Position numbers and translations under genes: made by a program
Shown here: piece after piece, positions 45,116-54,667 of the stretch
Layout of the letters: the number at the start of each line of letters is the position of its first letter
How positions within the stretch are numbered: position 1 is the first letter of the stretch
Assembly (NCBI GenBank): GCA_945957555.1
Contig: CAMFLX010000005.1
Location: 1 to 64,000, forward strand
Length of the DNA stretch: 64,000 bases
Reading direction: 5' to 3'
DNA from: an uncultured Cytophagales bacterium
Lineage (GTDB): Bacteria > Bacteroidota > Bacteroidia > Cytophagales > UBA9547
The notes under the pieces: generated by a model
What the model saw: the letters and a program-made list of their open reading frames with translations, nothing else
Database searches by the model: none
Told to the model about the DNA's origin: nothing

Positions 45116-45314
45116 AAACAAATTTTGCTAAAAACTGTCCATCTGCAAGTTATAAAGCGTTTACACTCAATAAATTTATATAGCACAATATGAACATAAC
45201 ACTGATATTTTTTGTTTAATTATAACTATTTAAATATTTAATAAAAAAATATTAAGCTTTACACAATAATTTAGTTGAAAAACACGTTATTTTGAAAACA
45301 TATTAAGCGCGATT

Positions 45315-48300
45315 ATGAAACAGTATTTAGCAGCCCTCACCTTCATCATATTTGGATGGGCACAAGCAGACACATATACTATCATGTGGAATGCACCCAA
45401 AATTAACATCTGCACGACAGGGGAATCTATAAAAACCCTGAGTTTTGAGGGGGAATCAGCGGTATCTTCCACACTCAAAGTTGGTCAATTGCGACTCGTT
45501 TTTGATGGCAGGATACAAAATATAAACTTCTCGAATCTATCATATATAATGTGTAGTGCGGACGAAGACAGTATTTTAGATAAAAATCTGTTTAACAATA
45601 CTGTCAGTTATGATATTAAAAGTACCACTTCAAGATTTGAAATTCATTCATTTGTAAATATCACCCCTATCATTAAGGGGAAAGATGGAAAACTTTATAA
45701 AATAAAGAGCTTTGATCTCTCCATTCAAAAAAACAATCTTAGAACACAACTAACAGCAAACATATCAAGTATTAAAAGCTCTGTTTTAAGTAAAGGGGAC
45801 TGGTACAAAGTAGCTGTGAGTAGAAACGGAGTCTTTAAGCTAGATTATACCTACCTAAAAAACATTGGGATGGCAGTTGATGCGATCAACCCCAATACTA
45901 TTCAGCTATTTGGGTTTGGAGGAATGCTTGCCGAAGAAAACTCGGATTTCAGATATGAAGATCTTCCAGAAGTGCCCACTAAGTTTGTAGGCAATGGCGA
46001 TTCTAAACTTGATGCCAACGAATACTTTCTGGTTTATTTACAAGGCCCAGACAAACTATCTTTAGGTAATAACTATACTTTCACAAAAAACATTTATTCT
46101 GATAAGGCATACTATTTCATTACGCACTCACAAGCCAATCGCAAAAGCATTGAAAGCGCGCCACAATTAACCACCTTTGATGCAGAATATAATACCTATG
46201 ATTTCTTTTACAGACATGAAGTAGATGCCGCTAATTTTATGCCATCAGGAAGGTTATGGGTGGGTGAATCCTTGGTTAAGAACCCAAATTTAAGTTTCAA
46301 TATTTCCGTACCAGAACTGGCCGAAAACACTACATTAGTACTTAAGGGGAACGTGGCAGGGTCTAATAGACAAACCACATCATGCATTATTAACTACAAC
46401 GGAAAATCTTCCAACAGCTATAGTTTAGCGGTAAAGCCAGCCGGAGGAAGTAACTACACCGAGGTGACTTTCTTCGACTTTGGGAATACCATGCCCTCCA
46501 GTTCGGTAAATGGCAATTATTCACTCAGTTTTCAATATACCAAGGGAGGAAGCGAAAACTTAACTTATCTGGATTACTTTCAGATAGAAGCAATCGCAAA
46601 ACTCAAGTTTACCGACAATTATTTGTTATTCTCAAACAAAGCCACTCAATTTGACTCCTATTCTAAATTTAACCTCAGCACAAGTAAAGGTAACATAGAA
46701 GTCTGGAATGTAAACAAAATTGATCGGATCACTAACATGCCCTTATCAAACGATCTAGGAACTTTTTCTTTCATAGACTCAGCTACTATCACAGGCAATT
46801 ACGTGGCTATTGATTTAAATGCAACTTTTGAAAATCCATCGTTTGTAGAAAAAACATCAAATCAAAACCTTCATGCAGAATCGAGCCCAGATCTCTTGAT
46901 CATTACACATTCAAGCCTTAGAAATGCGGCTGACCGATTAGCCAACTTTAGACGAAGTCATGATGGCTACAATGTTCTTGTTGTAAATGTGGACAAAATC
47001 TATAACGAATTTTCCTCAGGAGCACAGGATCTTTCTGCATTGAGAGACTATGTTAAATATCTGTATAATAACGACAAATCTAAGTTGAAATGGGTAATGC
47101 TCTTTGGTGCATGTTCATACGACTATAAAGACAGGATCGCCAACAACACGAATTTTGTGCCCATTTTTGAGACTATTAATTCAGAAAACACCGTCAATAG
47201 CTATTCGTCCGACGACTACGTTGGGCTTCTGGATCCAGAAGAAGGTGGAGATATCTTTGGTGGCATGGATGTAGGTGTAGGCAGGATTCCAGCAAGAAGT
47301 GCTGACGAAGCAGAAGCTCTCGTCGACAAATTAATTTATTATTCAACTTCTCATCTTTCATATGACAAATGGAAAAACAATCTTTCATTTGTCTGCGATG
47401 ATGGTGACAGCAACACACACATGGATGCTTCAGAAGAACTCATTACTGAAGTTTTGAAATATACTGGGTCAGTCAAGGTTAATAAACTTTACTTGAACCT
47501 GTTTCCAGAAATTTCTTCACCCATTGGTCAAACCTGCCCAACCTTGGTTCAAAAAATTGTTGATGAAGTAGAAAAGGGTACTTTTATGATGAATTACTCT
47601 GGTCATGGAAGAGAAATAGGTTGGGCTGGAGAAAACATCCTAACCCTCGACATGATACGAAATTTCAAAAATAAGGACAAACTTTTTCTCTTAACCGCAG
47701 GCACCTGTGAATTTGGACGTTACGATGCCCCTGAGATCATCTCCGGAGTCTTAGAGTCCATTTATAATCAAAACGGAGGAGCCATTGCAACCATAGCAGC
47801 AACCAGGCCTGTATATGCCTCTGGAAACAAAGCCCTAAACAAATACCTTATGAGATTTATGTTTGAAAAAGCAAACGGAACCCACCTCTCTCTCGGTGAG
47901 ATTTTAAGAAAAAGCAAAGGGTTTTTCCCCAATGATGCCAACTCAAAAAGCTATGCACTCTTAGGAGACCCATCACTTGTACTTAAATACCCTAACTACA
48001 ATATAACGATTGACGAAATCATGGATGAGAACAACAATCCAAAAGATACGATGAAAGCGCTTTCCAAAGTCACTATAAAAGGTTCCATAAAAAACAACAA
48101 CACTTTGGTTTCCGACTTTAAAGGAGAGTTAACGCTCACGCTTTTCGATAAAGAATTCAATAAATTGTCAAAATATGACCCAGAGAGTGACGGGTCAGCT
48201 AATCCTTTATCCATTGAAAAAAACATCAAACTAAGAGAAAGCATTATATATCAAGGCAAAGCATTAGTCTCAGGTGGGAAATTCAGTGTATCTTTCATAG

Positions 48301-49112
48301 TACCAAAGGATATCTCATATCTTATCGGTAACGGATTGGTTCTTACTTATGCCAAAAATGACAGTAGTGATTTAGATGCTTCTGGCGGCTTTATTAACTT
48401 TTTCATTGGAGATTCTGACGACAATGTACCAACTGATAATAATCCTCCTAAGATCAATCTATACATCAACGATACAACCTTTAAAGATGGTGGCTTGACA
48501 GGTAATAACGTCACTCTTTTAGCAAAAATTACCGACGAGAGTGGTATCAATCTTTCTAGAACTTCCGTAGGTCACGAAATATCATTGATTATCGATGAAG
48601 AAAGTCAAAATAGTATTACTATTAACGACTACTATATCGCTGAACAAAACAGTTTCACAAACGGTAGCATCAACTATCCCTTATTCAACTTGTCTGAAGG
48701 TGATCATACTCTTACTGTAAGAGTTTGGGATATCTTTAACAATTCAAGTACTGCCACCATACATTTTGTGGTTAAAACTAGGGAAGGGCTCTCCATAGGG
48801 GAGCTATCATCTATACCTGCTCCAAACGAAGATTTTTTGAATTTCCAATTTAGTCACAATAGGGCAGGAGAAACATTGAGTGCAGAATTACAAATATTTG
48901 ATATGCAAGGAAATAGAGTAAGAGATCTTAGCGCAACAATTCCTAATGCTAATTCGGTAGTTTCGGAAGTATATTGGCAAACAAGTACTGGTGATACACC
49001 CAACAAAACAACATCTTCATCGAGCTTATACGTCTATAAATTGTTTTTGAAATCCGAGTATGACGGCTCAGCTGACAAAAAAATACAGAAGCTAGTATTT
49101 CAAAAATACTGA
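45315..49112 (+). CDS. porU: Type IX secretion system sortase PorU (peptidase C25 family)
   Basis: A 1265-residue surface peptidase that removes the C-terminal sorting domain of T9SS cargo and attaches it to the surface lipopolysaccharide. MKQYLAALTFIIFGWAQA is the signal peptide. A long N-terminal beta-rich region includes SKGDWYKVAVSRNGVFKLDYTYL, a marker of PorU. The gingipain-type C25 catalytic domain contains SPDLLIITHSSLRNAADRLANFR, His764 in NYSGHGREIGW and Cys798 in TAGTCEFGRYDAP, the catalytic dyad. It ends with a T9SS-like sorting domain (FDMQGNRVRDLS ... SSLYVYKLFLKSEYDG). It lies between the two transglutaminase-family transcription units on the opposite strand. A perfect palindromic terminator follows. 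Confidence 0.93.
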   Translation: MKQYLAALTFIIFGWAQADTYTIMWNAPKINICTTGESIKTLSFEGESAVSSTLKVGQLRLVFDGRIQNINFSNLSYIMCSADEDSILDKNLFNNTVSYDIKSTTSRFEIHSFVNITPIIKGKDGKLYKIKSFDLSIQKNNLRTQLTANISSIKSSVLSKGDWYKVAVSRNGVFKLDYTYLKNIGMAVDAINPNTIQLFGFGGMLAEENSDFRYEDLPEVPTKFVGNGDSKLDANEYFLVYLQGPDKLSLGNNYTFTKNIYSDKAYYFITHSQANRKSIESAPQLTTFDAEYNTYDFFYRHEVDAANFMPSGRLWVGESLVKNPNLSFNISVPELAENTTLVLKGNVAGSNRQTTSCIINYNGKSSNSYSLAVKPAGGSNYTEVTFFDFGNTMPSSSVNGNYSLSFQYTKGGSENLTYLDYFQIEAIAKLKFTDNYLLFSNKATQFDSYSKFNLSTSKGNIEVWNVNKIDRITNMPLSNDLGTFSFIDSATITGNYVAIDLNATFENPSFVEKTSNQNLHAESSPDLLIITHSSLRNAADRLANFRRSHDGYNVLVVNVDKIYNEFSSGAQDLSALRDYVKYLYNNDKSKLKWVMLFGACSYDYKDRIANNTNFVPIFETINSENTVNSYSSDDYVGLLDPEEGGDIFGGMDVGVGRIPARSADEAEALVDKLIYYSTSHLSYDKWKNNLSFVCDDGDSNTHMDASEELITEVLKYTGSVKVNKLYLNLFPEISSPIGQTCPTLVQKIVDEVEKGTFMMNYSGHGREIGWAGENILTLDMIRNFKNKDKLFLLTAGTCEFGRYDAPEIISGVLESIYNQNGGAIATIAATRPVYASGNKALNKYLMRFMFEKANGTHLSLGEILRKSKGFFPNDANSKSYALLGDPSLVLKYPNYNITIDEIMDENNNPKDTMKALSKVTIKGSIKNNNTLVSDFKGELTLTLFDKEFNKLSKYDPESDGSANPLSIEKNIKLRESIIYQGKALVSGGKFSVSFIVPKDISYLIGNGLVLTYAKNDSSDLDASGGFINFFIGDSDDNVPTDNNPPKINLYINDTTFKDGGLTGNNVTLLAKITDESGINLSRTSVGHEISLIIDEESQNSITINDYYIAEQNSFTNGSINYPLFNLSEGDHTLTVRVWDIFNNSSTATIHFVVKTREGLSIGELSSIPAPNEDFLNFQFSHNRAGETLSAELQIFDMQGNRVRDLSATIPNANSVVSEVYWQTSTGDTPNKTTSSSSLYVYKLFLKSEYDGSADKKIQKLVFQKY

Positions 49113-49135
49113 TCAATAGTAGATTGTGGATACAT

Positions 49136-49177
49136 AAAAAGAGCGGACCAGCTTTTAAAAGCTGGTCCGCTCTTTTT
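49136..49177. terminator. Bidirectional terminator, 42-base perfect palindrome
   Basis: A 21-base arm (49136-49156) and its perfect inverse (49157-49177) with GC-rich core GAGCGGACCAGC, flanked by an A-run and a T-run. It lies between the convergent porU and transglutaminase-DUF2126 genes and serves both. Confidence 0.93.
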
Positions 49178-49179
49178 TA

Positions 49180-52100
49180 TTATGAATTTTTGACTTTCCA
49201 AAACTTTCTCAAATCCAGCGTATTGGGATATTCTGGATTGATAAGCTCAATCGGAGCATCTATTTTCAAGTCTTTTTTATTCTCTGCCACAAACCGTGTC
49301 ACATTCGATACAACCTGTACGGGTACTGCTGGCATCTCACTTGCGTTTGGTGTATGTCCAAAATCCCAGAACCTACTGATGCGCCTCGATTCTGCTTCAT
49401 TACTATTCACAGGATAAGTCTCATAACTCCTACCTCCTGGGTGTGCTACAAAATAAGTGCAGCCTGCAATGACTTTATCATTCCAAGTATCGACAATATC
49501 AAGTACCAATGGTGCATCAACACCTACAGTTGGATGTAACGCCGAAGGTGGATTCCAAGCCTTATACCTGATCCCAGCTACATATTCTCCTTTTGTTCCT
49601 GTATTTCTCAAAGGCACACGACACCCATTACAAACCAAAATATGTCTGTTCTCCACAAAGCCACTTAACTTAACTTGTAAGCGCTCTAGAGAAGAGTCTA
49701 CAAATCTAGCAGTTCCAGTATTAGAAAGCTCTTCACCCAATACGTGCCAAGGTTCTATGCCTAACCTAAGTTCCAATTGGATATTATCAACGGTCAAGCC
49801 CCCATGATGAGGGAATCTGAATTCAAAAAATGGGTCGAACCAGGAAATATCAAAAGCATAGCCAGCATCCTTAAGATCATTGACCACGTCTATCATATCA
49901 AGATATGCAAAATGTGGCAACAAAAATCTATCGTGTAGTTCTGTTCCCCAATGCACTAGCTTCTTTTTATAGGGCTTCTTCCAAAACATGGCAATGAGTG
50001 CCCTTACCAAAAGTGACTGAACCAAACTCATGTGTTTGTGCGGCGGCATGTCAAAAGCCCTAAACTCTAAAATACCCAGCCTTCCCGTAGAAGAATCAGG
50101 AGAATACAGCTTGTCAATACAAAATTCCGTCCTATGGGTATTACCTGTTACATCCACAAGAAGATTTCTGAATATCCTATCCACCAACCAAAACGGAACA
50201 TCACCCCCTTCGGGAATCTGATCAAAAGCAATTTCCAGTTCATAAAGGCGTTCATCACGACCTTCGTCTATGCGTGGTGCCTGACTAGTAGGTCCCACAA
50301 AAGCACCAGCAAATAAGTAACTCAATACGGGATGATGTTGCCAATAGGTAAGTAAACTCCTAAGCAAATCTGGTCTCCTAAGTACCGGACTATCAGCGGG
50401 TTTTGCGCCTCCAATCGTAACATGATTACCGCCACCTGTACCTGTATGTCGCCCATCTACCATAAACTTCTCTGTACTTAATCTTGACAGAAACGCCTCT
50501 TCATAAAGTGCAGTATAACTATCCACCAGTTCTTTCCAGGATTTGGCAGGATGGACATTTACCTCAATAACTCCTGGATCTGGTGAAACTACCAGTTTCT
50601 CAACTCTATAGTCTGATGGAGGTGTATAACCCTCAATTCTAACAGGTTTGTCTAATTTCTGCGCAGTATGCTCTACCGATGCTATCAAATCCAGGTATTG
50701 CTCAAAACGATCAACTGGCGGCAAAAACACATAAATGATGCCCTCTCTTACCTCTACAGATAATGCAGTCCTGATCGTATCAACGTCAAAGAGTGGTTTT
50801 TTTTCTTTGTCCTCAATCCTCTCTATTGTTTTGGACACTTTGGTACCCTCCTCTGCTTTCCCTGAAAGAACAGCTACTTCAGGCGCTTTGTAAACAACGG
50901 ACTCTTTACCATATCTTTGAGCTACTTGGCTATGAAAATCCTCAAAGGCTGGCAAATCTTCAAAAGGACTTCTCTCTAAAGGCACCTCTCTCCTATTTTT
51001 AGCAACATGAGGAAGTGAATCCAACGGCAGTCTGAGACCTAGAGGCGAATTTCCAGGAAACAAAAAACAATATTTTCTTCTAAACTTCCACTCACAACTT
51101 ATCCAAGAATTATCAGGTAGACTCCATAAAAGTGGTAGTACAAAACCTACCGGATTATTCATACCGCGCTCCAAGTGTTCAGCTAAGGTCCTTCTTTCTA
51201 TGGGATCCTTAAGGTTTACGTCCAAAGGGTCTAAATTAATGGGAACCTTTCCTTCCTCTAATGCCCAATAAATAGGGTCTTCGTAGGTTGGGGTTATATT
51301 TTTCACATCTATACCCAAGTACTTAGTAAGTTCAACTATAAATTCTTCAGCATCTTTAGTTGAATATTTATTATCGGACTCCCGAGCCATATAATTCTCG
51401 TTTTTCCAAATAGGTAGACCGTCCTTCCTCCAATACAAAGCATATTGCCAACGCGGAAATGGCTCACCAGGATACCATTTACCCTGTCCAAAGTGTATGA
51501 ATCCTCCATGTGCAAATCTATTCTTGAGTCGAATTGCAAGATCGTATGCCAGCTTACGTTTTAAGGGGCCATCTGCCGTAGAATTCCATTCGGGAGACTC
51601 CATATCATCAATAGAAACAAAGGTTGGCTCTCCCCCCATTGTGAGCCTTACATCTCCATCAACAAGATCTTTCTCCACCACATTGCCTACTTCCATGATC
51701 TTCTCCCATTGCTCTTCAGAGTACGGCTTGGTTACTCTTGGATCTTCGTGAATACGAAATACCTCATTACTAAACTCAAAAGTTGATTCACAGAAGTCTC
51801 TTGCGCCGGTAATCGGAGCAGCACTTTCATAACTTGGAGTACAACAAAGTGGTATATGGCCTTCACCTGCGAGTAAACCAGAAGTTCCGTCCAGTCCTAT
51901 CCACCCGGCACCAGGAATGTAGGCTTCCACCCATGCATGCAAATCTGTAATATCATGTGTAGGGCCAGAAGGTCCGTCCAAGGACTTAATATCTGGGCTT
52001 AGTTGTACCGAATAGCCCGAAACAAATCTTGAGGCAATTCCAAAGTGTCGTAAGGTTTGTACCATTAACCATGCAAAATCCCTGCAAGACCCTCTCTTGA

Positions 52101-52626
52101 GGCTTAATGTTTCCTCACAGTTCTGTACGCCAGTCTCCAAGCGGATATTATAGGCAATTTCTTTATTTATTTTTGTATTGAGCCTTACCAAAAAATCAAC
52201 AATCCGCATCTCCCCAGCTATTTTACTTTCCTCAACCCACTGCTGAAGTTTTTCGCCAGATTCCACAATTTCTAAATAAGCTGAAAGCTCTTTTTTTAGT
52301 TGTTGATCATACTGAAATGGGTAATTCTCTGCATATTCCTCAACAAAAAAATCAAAAGGGTTGATCACTTCCATTTTGGCAATAACTTCTACGTCTATGC
52401 TCAAAAAATTGGTTTTGTCAGGAAATACCACTCGAGCCAAGTAGTTGCCAAATGGATCTTGTTGCCAATTTATAAAATGATTTTCTGGCAATATTTTGAA
52501 TGAATAACCCTCTATAGGGGTTCTGGAATGAGGCGCCGGCCTTAATCTAAATACATGAGGAGATAAGTTAACCTGTCTGTCAAAGTTATACTTAGTCTTA
52601 TGAGAAATTGCAATTTTTATAGACAT
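49180..52626 (-). CDS. Transglutaminase domain plus DUF2126 (putative amidoligase) protein
   Basis: A 1148-residue fusion. The N-terminal 290 residues are a transglutaminase-like unit: SHKTKYNFDRQVNLSPHVFRLRPAPH start, Cys181 in LKRGSCRDFAW, His230 in DLHAWVEAYIPG and Asp246 in WIGLDGTSG. The remainder is DUF2126: TMGGEPTFVSIDD, WYPGEPFPRWQYALYWRKDG, DGRHTGTGGGNHVTIGG, HRTEFCIDKLYSPDSSTGRLGILEFRAFDMPPH. DUF2126 has been proposed to be an amidoligase related to the glutamine-synthetase fold. Together with the ATP-grasp/alpha-E and transglutaminase genes 4 kb to the left it belongs to a well-known conserved gene set thought to make or attach peptides, but the product is unknown. There is no signal peptide. 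Confidence 0.93.
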   Translation of the reverse strand: MSIKIAISHKTKYNFDRQVNLSPHVFRLRPAPHSRTPIEGYSFKILPENHFINWQQDPFGNYLARVVFPDKTNFLSIDVEVIAKMEVINPFDFFVEEYAENYPFQYDQQLKKELSAYLEIVESGEKLQQWVEESKIAGEMRIVDFLVRLNTKINKEIAYNIRLETGVQNCEETLSLKRGSCRDFAWLMVQTLRHFGIASRFVSGYSVQLSPDIKSLDGPSGPTHDITDLHAWVEAYIPGAGWIGLDGTSGLLAGEGHIPLCCTPSYESAAPITGARDFCESTFEFSNEVFRIHEDPRVTKPYSEEQWEKIMEVGNVVEKDLVDGDVRLTMGGEPTFVSIDDMESPEWNSTADGPLKRKLAYDLAIRLKNRFAHGGFIHFGQGKWYPGEPFPRWQYALYWRKDGLPIWKNENYMARESDNKYSTKDAEEFIVELTKYLGIDVKNITPTYEDPIYWALEEGKVPINLDPLDVNLKDPIERRTLAEHLERGMNNPVGFVLPLLWSLPDNSWISCEWKFRRKYCFLFPGNSPLGLRLPLDSLPHVAKNRREVPLERSPFEDLPAFEDFHSQVAQRYGKESVVYKAPEVAVLSGKAEEGTKVSKTIERIEDKEKKPLFDVDTIRTALSVEVREGIIYVFLPPVDRFEQYLDLIASVEHTAQKLDKPVRIEGYTPPSDYRVEKLVVSPDPGVIEVNVHPAKSWKELVDSYTALYEEAFLSRLSTEKFMVDGRHTGTGGGNHVTIGGAKPADSPVLRRPDLLRSLLTYWQHHPVLSYLFAGAFVGPTSQAPRIDEGRDERLYELEIAFDQIPEGGDVPFWLVDRIFRNLLVDVTGNTHRTEFCIDKLYSPDSSTGRLGILEFRAFDMPPHKHMSLVQSLLVRALIAMFWKKPYKKKLVHWGTELHDRFLLPHFAYLDMIDVVNDLKDAGYAFDISWFDPFFEFRFPHHGGLTVDNIQLELRLGIEPWHVLGEELSNTGTARFVDSSLERLQVKLSGFVENRHILVCNGCRVPLRNTGTKGEYVAGIRYKAWNPPSALHPTVGVDAPLVLDIVDTWNDKVIAGCTYFVAHPGGRSYETYPVNSNEAESRRISRFWDFGHTPNASEMPAVPVQVVSNVTRFVAENKKDLKIDAPIELINPEYPNTLDLRKFWKVKNS

Positions 52627-52771
52627 AAGGTATGATTTAAATACTCAAATTAAAAAATATTCATACAATTTAAGTATTTAAAGGTTAAAAAAGAAAGTTG
52701 TTTGTGAAAATAGATCATATTTTTGACTAACTATCAAAATGTTTCAATACCTTCTGGTAATTGTTCAAAAA

Positions 52772-53122
52772 CTAGCCCAGATCACCAAATACTTCCTCAA
52801 AATATTCTATTGCCTGGATTTTCATCAGCTGTTCCTGTTCCTTAAGATCAAGAGCTGGAAGGTTATTCAAATTCTTATAGTGTGGCCAACCATCATTATC
52901 GTGTCCCTCTAGCTCATAATAGCCTAAGGGTTCAAGTAACTTACAGGTGGCAATATGCATCAAGTCTTGTTTTTCCTCTTTTGAAAATTCCCTAAAACCC
53001 TTTCCTAGCTCCTGAATACCAACCAAAAACAATACAGCATTAAGATCTGGGCGTTTACCAAAACCATCAGACAGCTTCTTTTGAAGATTCTGCCATTTCA
53101 TTAAAAGAATCGGATCTCGCAT
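52772..53122 (-). CDS. Conserved small protein of unknown function
   Basis: A 116-residue soluble protein, mainly helical and acidic. Visible segments are KRPDLNAVLFLVGIQELGKG, EEKQDLMHIATCKLLEPLGYYELEGHDNDGWPHY and a C-terminal LKEQEQLMKIQAIEYFEEVF. I believe similar proteins occur widely in Bacteroidota, but I know of no function. An alternative start is the ATG at 53101 (MKWQNLQKKLSDGFG). There is no signal peptide. It is preceded by the divergent 54-residue gene at 53276, and downstream lies the transglutaminase-DUF2126 gene on the same strand, 145 bases away. Confidence 0.75.
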   Translation of the reverse strand: MRDPILLMKWQNLQKKLSDGFGKRPDLNAVLFLVGIQELGKGFREFSKEEKQDLMHIATCKLLEPLGYYELEGHDNDGWPHYKNLNNLPALDLKEQEQLMKIQAIEYFEEVFGDLG

Positions 53123-53236
53123 AATTTTTACTTTACCTATATATGCACTAACTGGATTTTAAAGTACAAAAAGGTAAGGGTACAAAAATATTTTTAAAAA
53201 TCAGTTAAATGTTAAAATATTAATTAAATTTTTTTA

Positions 53237-53244
53237 TAATTTTG
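53237..53244 (+). promoter_or_regulatory. -7 box of the small exported protein gene
   Basis: TAATTTTG fits TAnnTTTG 32 bases before the ATG at 53276. No TTG is found at the expected -33 position. Confidence 0.45.
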
Positions 53245-53275
53245 AGGCCAATAATCATAAAATAAGTTTCAAGTA

Positions 53276-53440
53276 ATGAAGAACGATCACATTACCAAAT
53301 CACTATATGTAGTGCTATTTTTGTTAGTGTCAGCTTTTATGGCTACACAATGTGGTAAAAAATACAATACTACCAAGTACAAAGACCCAGCGCGTGATAA
53401 AGAATGGGTATATGGTAAGGATTCGACCTCTGGACATTAA
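53276..53440 (+). CDS. Small exported protein or lipoprotein of 54 residues
   Basis: Read from ATG 53276 to TAA 53438-53440. The product starts MKNDHITKSLYVVLFLLVSA, then FMATQCGKKYNTTKYKDPARDKEWVYGKDSTSGH. The N-terminus is a signal sequence with a cysteine at residue 26 after MATQ, an imperfect lipobox; the mature part would be a highly charged 28-residue peptide. It has its own -7 box and is followed 18 bases later by a strong terminator, so it is a single-gene unit. No family is recognised. The conserved-looking tail (YKDPARDKEWVYGKD) suggests a real product rather than chance. Confidence 0.6.
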   Translation: MKNDHITKSLYVVLFLLVSAFMATQCGKKYNTTKYKDPARDKEWVYGKDSTSGH

Positions 53441-53457
53441 ATAATAAAAAAAATAAA

Positions 53458-53490
53458 AAAAATTAAGCCACCTCGGGTGGCTTAATTTTT
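53458..53490 (+). terminator. Terminator after the 54-residue gene
   Basis: A 15-bp perfect stem (AAAAATTAAGCCACC, loop TCG, GGTGGCTTAATTTTT) ending in a T-run. The Na/Pi cotransporter gene begins 15 bases further on. Confidence 0.88.
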
Positions 53491-53504
53491 GTAATGTATG
53501 ACCA

Positions 53505-54602
53505 ATGAACCATACCAACAGTAGAAGAGAGTTTTATATTAAGGCACTACTTTTTCTGGTATTGTTAATATCTTTCACTATATTTCTAGACTTGCTTGTT
53601 CAAAGCATAGAGTTCAATCCTGAAGATTATAAGAAATACCTAAAAAAAACCAATCATCTCTTTTTCCTTGCCTTCTTTTTTGGCATTATAGCAACAGCAA
53701 TCGTTCAAAGTAGTTCAGCCATTACTACACTAGCAGTTGCCATGGTAGCTAAAGGCGACCTTGAACTAGGACATGCCATACCAATAGTCATTGGTAGTAA
53801 CATAGGCACCACGATCACACCCTTTATATTCAGCTTTGTACATTCAGAGAAGCGAGGCCAATTTAAAAGGGCTTTGGCAGTAGCTTTTTCGCATAATATT
53901 TTTAATGTTCTTACGGCCATACTACTCATATTCTTTGAATTTCAATTTGGCTTCTTGAGCCATATAAGTACATGGCTAGGGCATATCACTTATACTTCTA
54001 TGGGTAATAATAGCTTGTTACCCTTTTTCAAAGATGGCTTTCTTAAACCCATATCGGTATATATCATTAGGCTTATAGGCATTTCTTGGATTACAGCAAT
54101 CATAGGGTTTACGGGTATGTATCTAAGTATCAAAGGATTTGTCAAGTTTTTCACCAGTAAGAACCTTGATCAAGACAGCACTATTGTAAACAAATACATT
54201 TTTGCACAAGGGTATAAAACGTTTTTTACAGGGCTCATAAGTACCGCAGTTGTTCATTCATCATCTGCCACAATATCTATATTGCAATCTTTTATCAGTT
54301 CTTATAAAATAAACACTAGAAAAGCTTTTTATTTTATAGTAGGAGCCAACATAGGTACTACCTTTACAGCATTGCTTGCTGGACTTTTCAATAAAGAAAC
54401 AGCACTATGTTTAGCCTTTGCTCATTTTCTATTTAACCTTATCGGTGCACTCACCTTTGGCCTTATACCTTGGCTGCGGAACATAAACATTATCGTTGCA
54501 GAATTTCTAGCTGAATATTTTGAAAAATTCAGGCCATACCTTATTATTTACATAAGTTTTTTGTTTTTCATCATTCCATTGTTACTTATTTGTTTTTTCT
54601 GA
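53505..54602 (+). CDS. Na/Pi cotransporter family protein (no PhoU domain)
   Basis: A 365-residue polytopic membrane protein of the Na/Pi-II type. The family's inverted repeat is visible twice: ATAIVQSSSAITTLAVAMVAKG with SNIGTTITPFIF in the first half, and TAVVHSSSATISILQSFISS with GANIGTTFTALLAGLF in the second. The QSSSA and SSSAT loops form the substrate site. Many bacterial members carry a C-terminal PhoU-like domain; here the protein ends after the last helix. It would import phosphate, or possibly another anion, with sodium across the inner membrane. The gene begins just after a terminator and its own promoter is not obvious. Confidence 0.9.
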   Translation: MNHTNSRREFYIKALLFLVLLISFTIFLDLLVQSIEFNPEDYKKYLKKTNHLFFLAFFFGIIATAIVQSSSAITTLAVAMVAKGDLELGHAIPIVIGSNIGTTITPFIFSFVHSEKRGQFKRALAVAFSHNIFNVLTAILLIFFEFQFGFLSHISTWLGHITYTSMGNNSLLPFFKDGFLKPISVYIIRLIGISWITAIIGFTGMYLSIKGFVKFFTSKNLDQDSTIVNKYIFAQGYKTFFTGLISTAVVHSSSATISILQSFISSYKINTRKAFYFIVGANIGTTFTALLAGLFNKETALCLAFAHFLFNLIGALTFGLIPWLRNINIIVAEFLAEYFEKFRPYLIIYISFLFFIIPLLLICFF

Positions 54603-54667
54603 TATTAAACAATGGCACGATGTCTTATTAAAAAATACGTCCTATAGTGAATTCAGTATCTGCTCAA

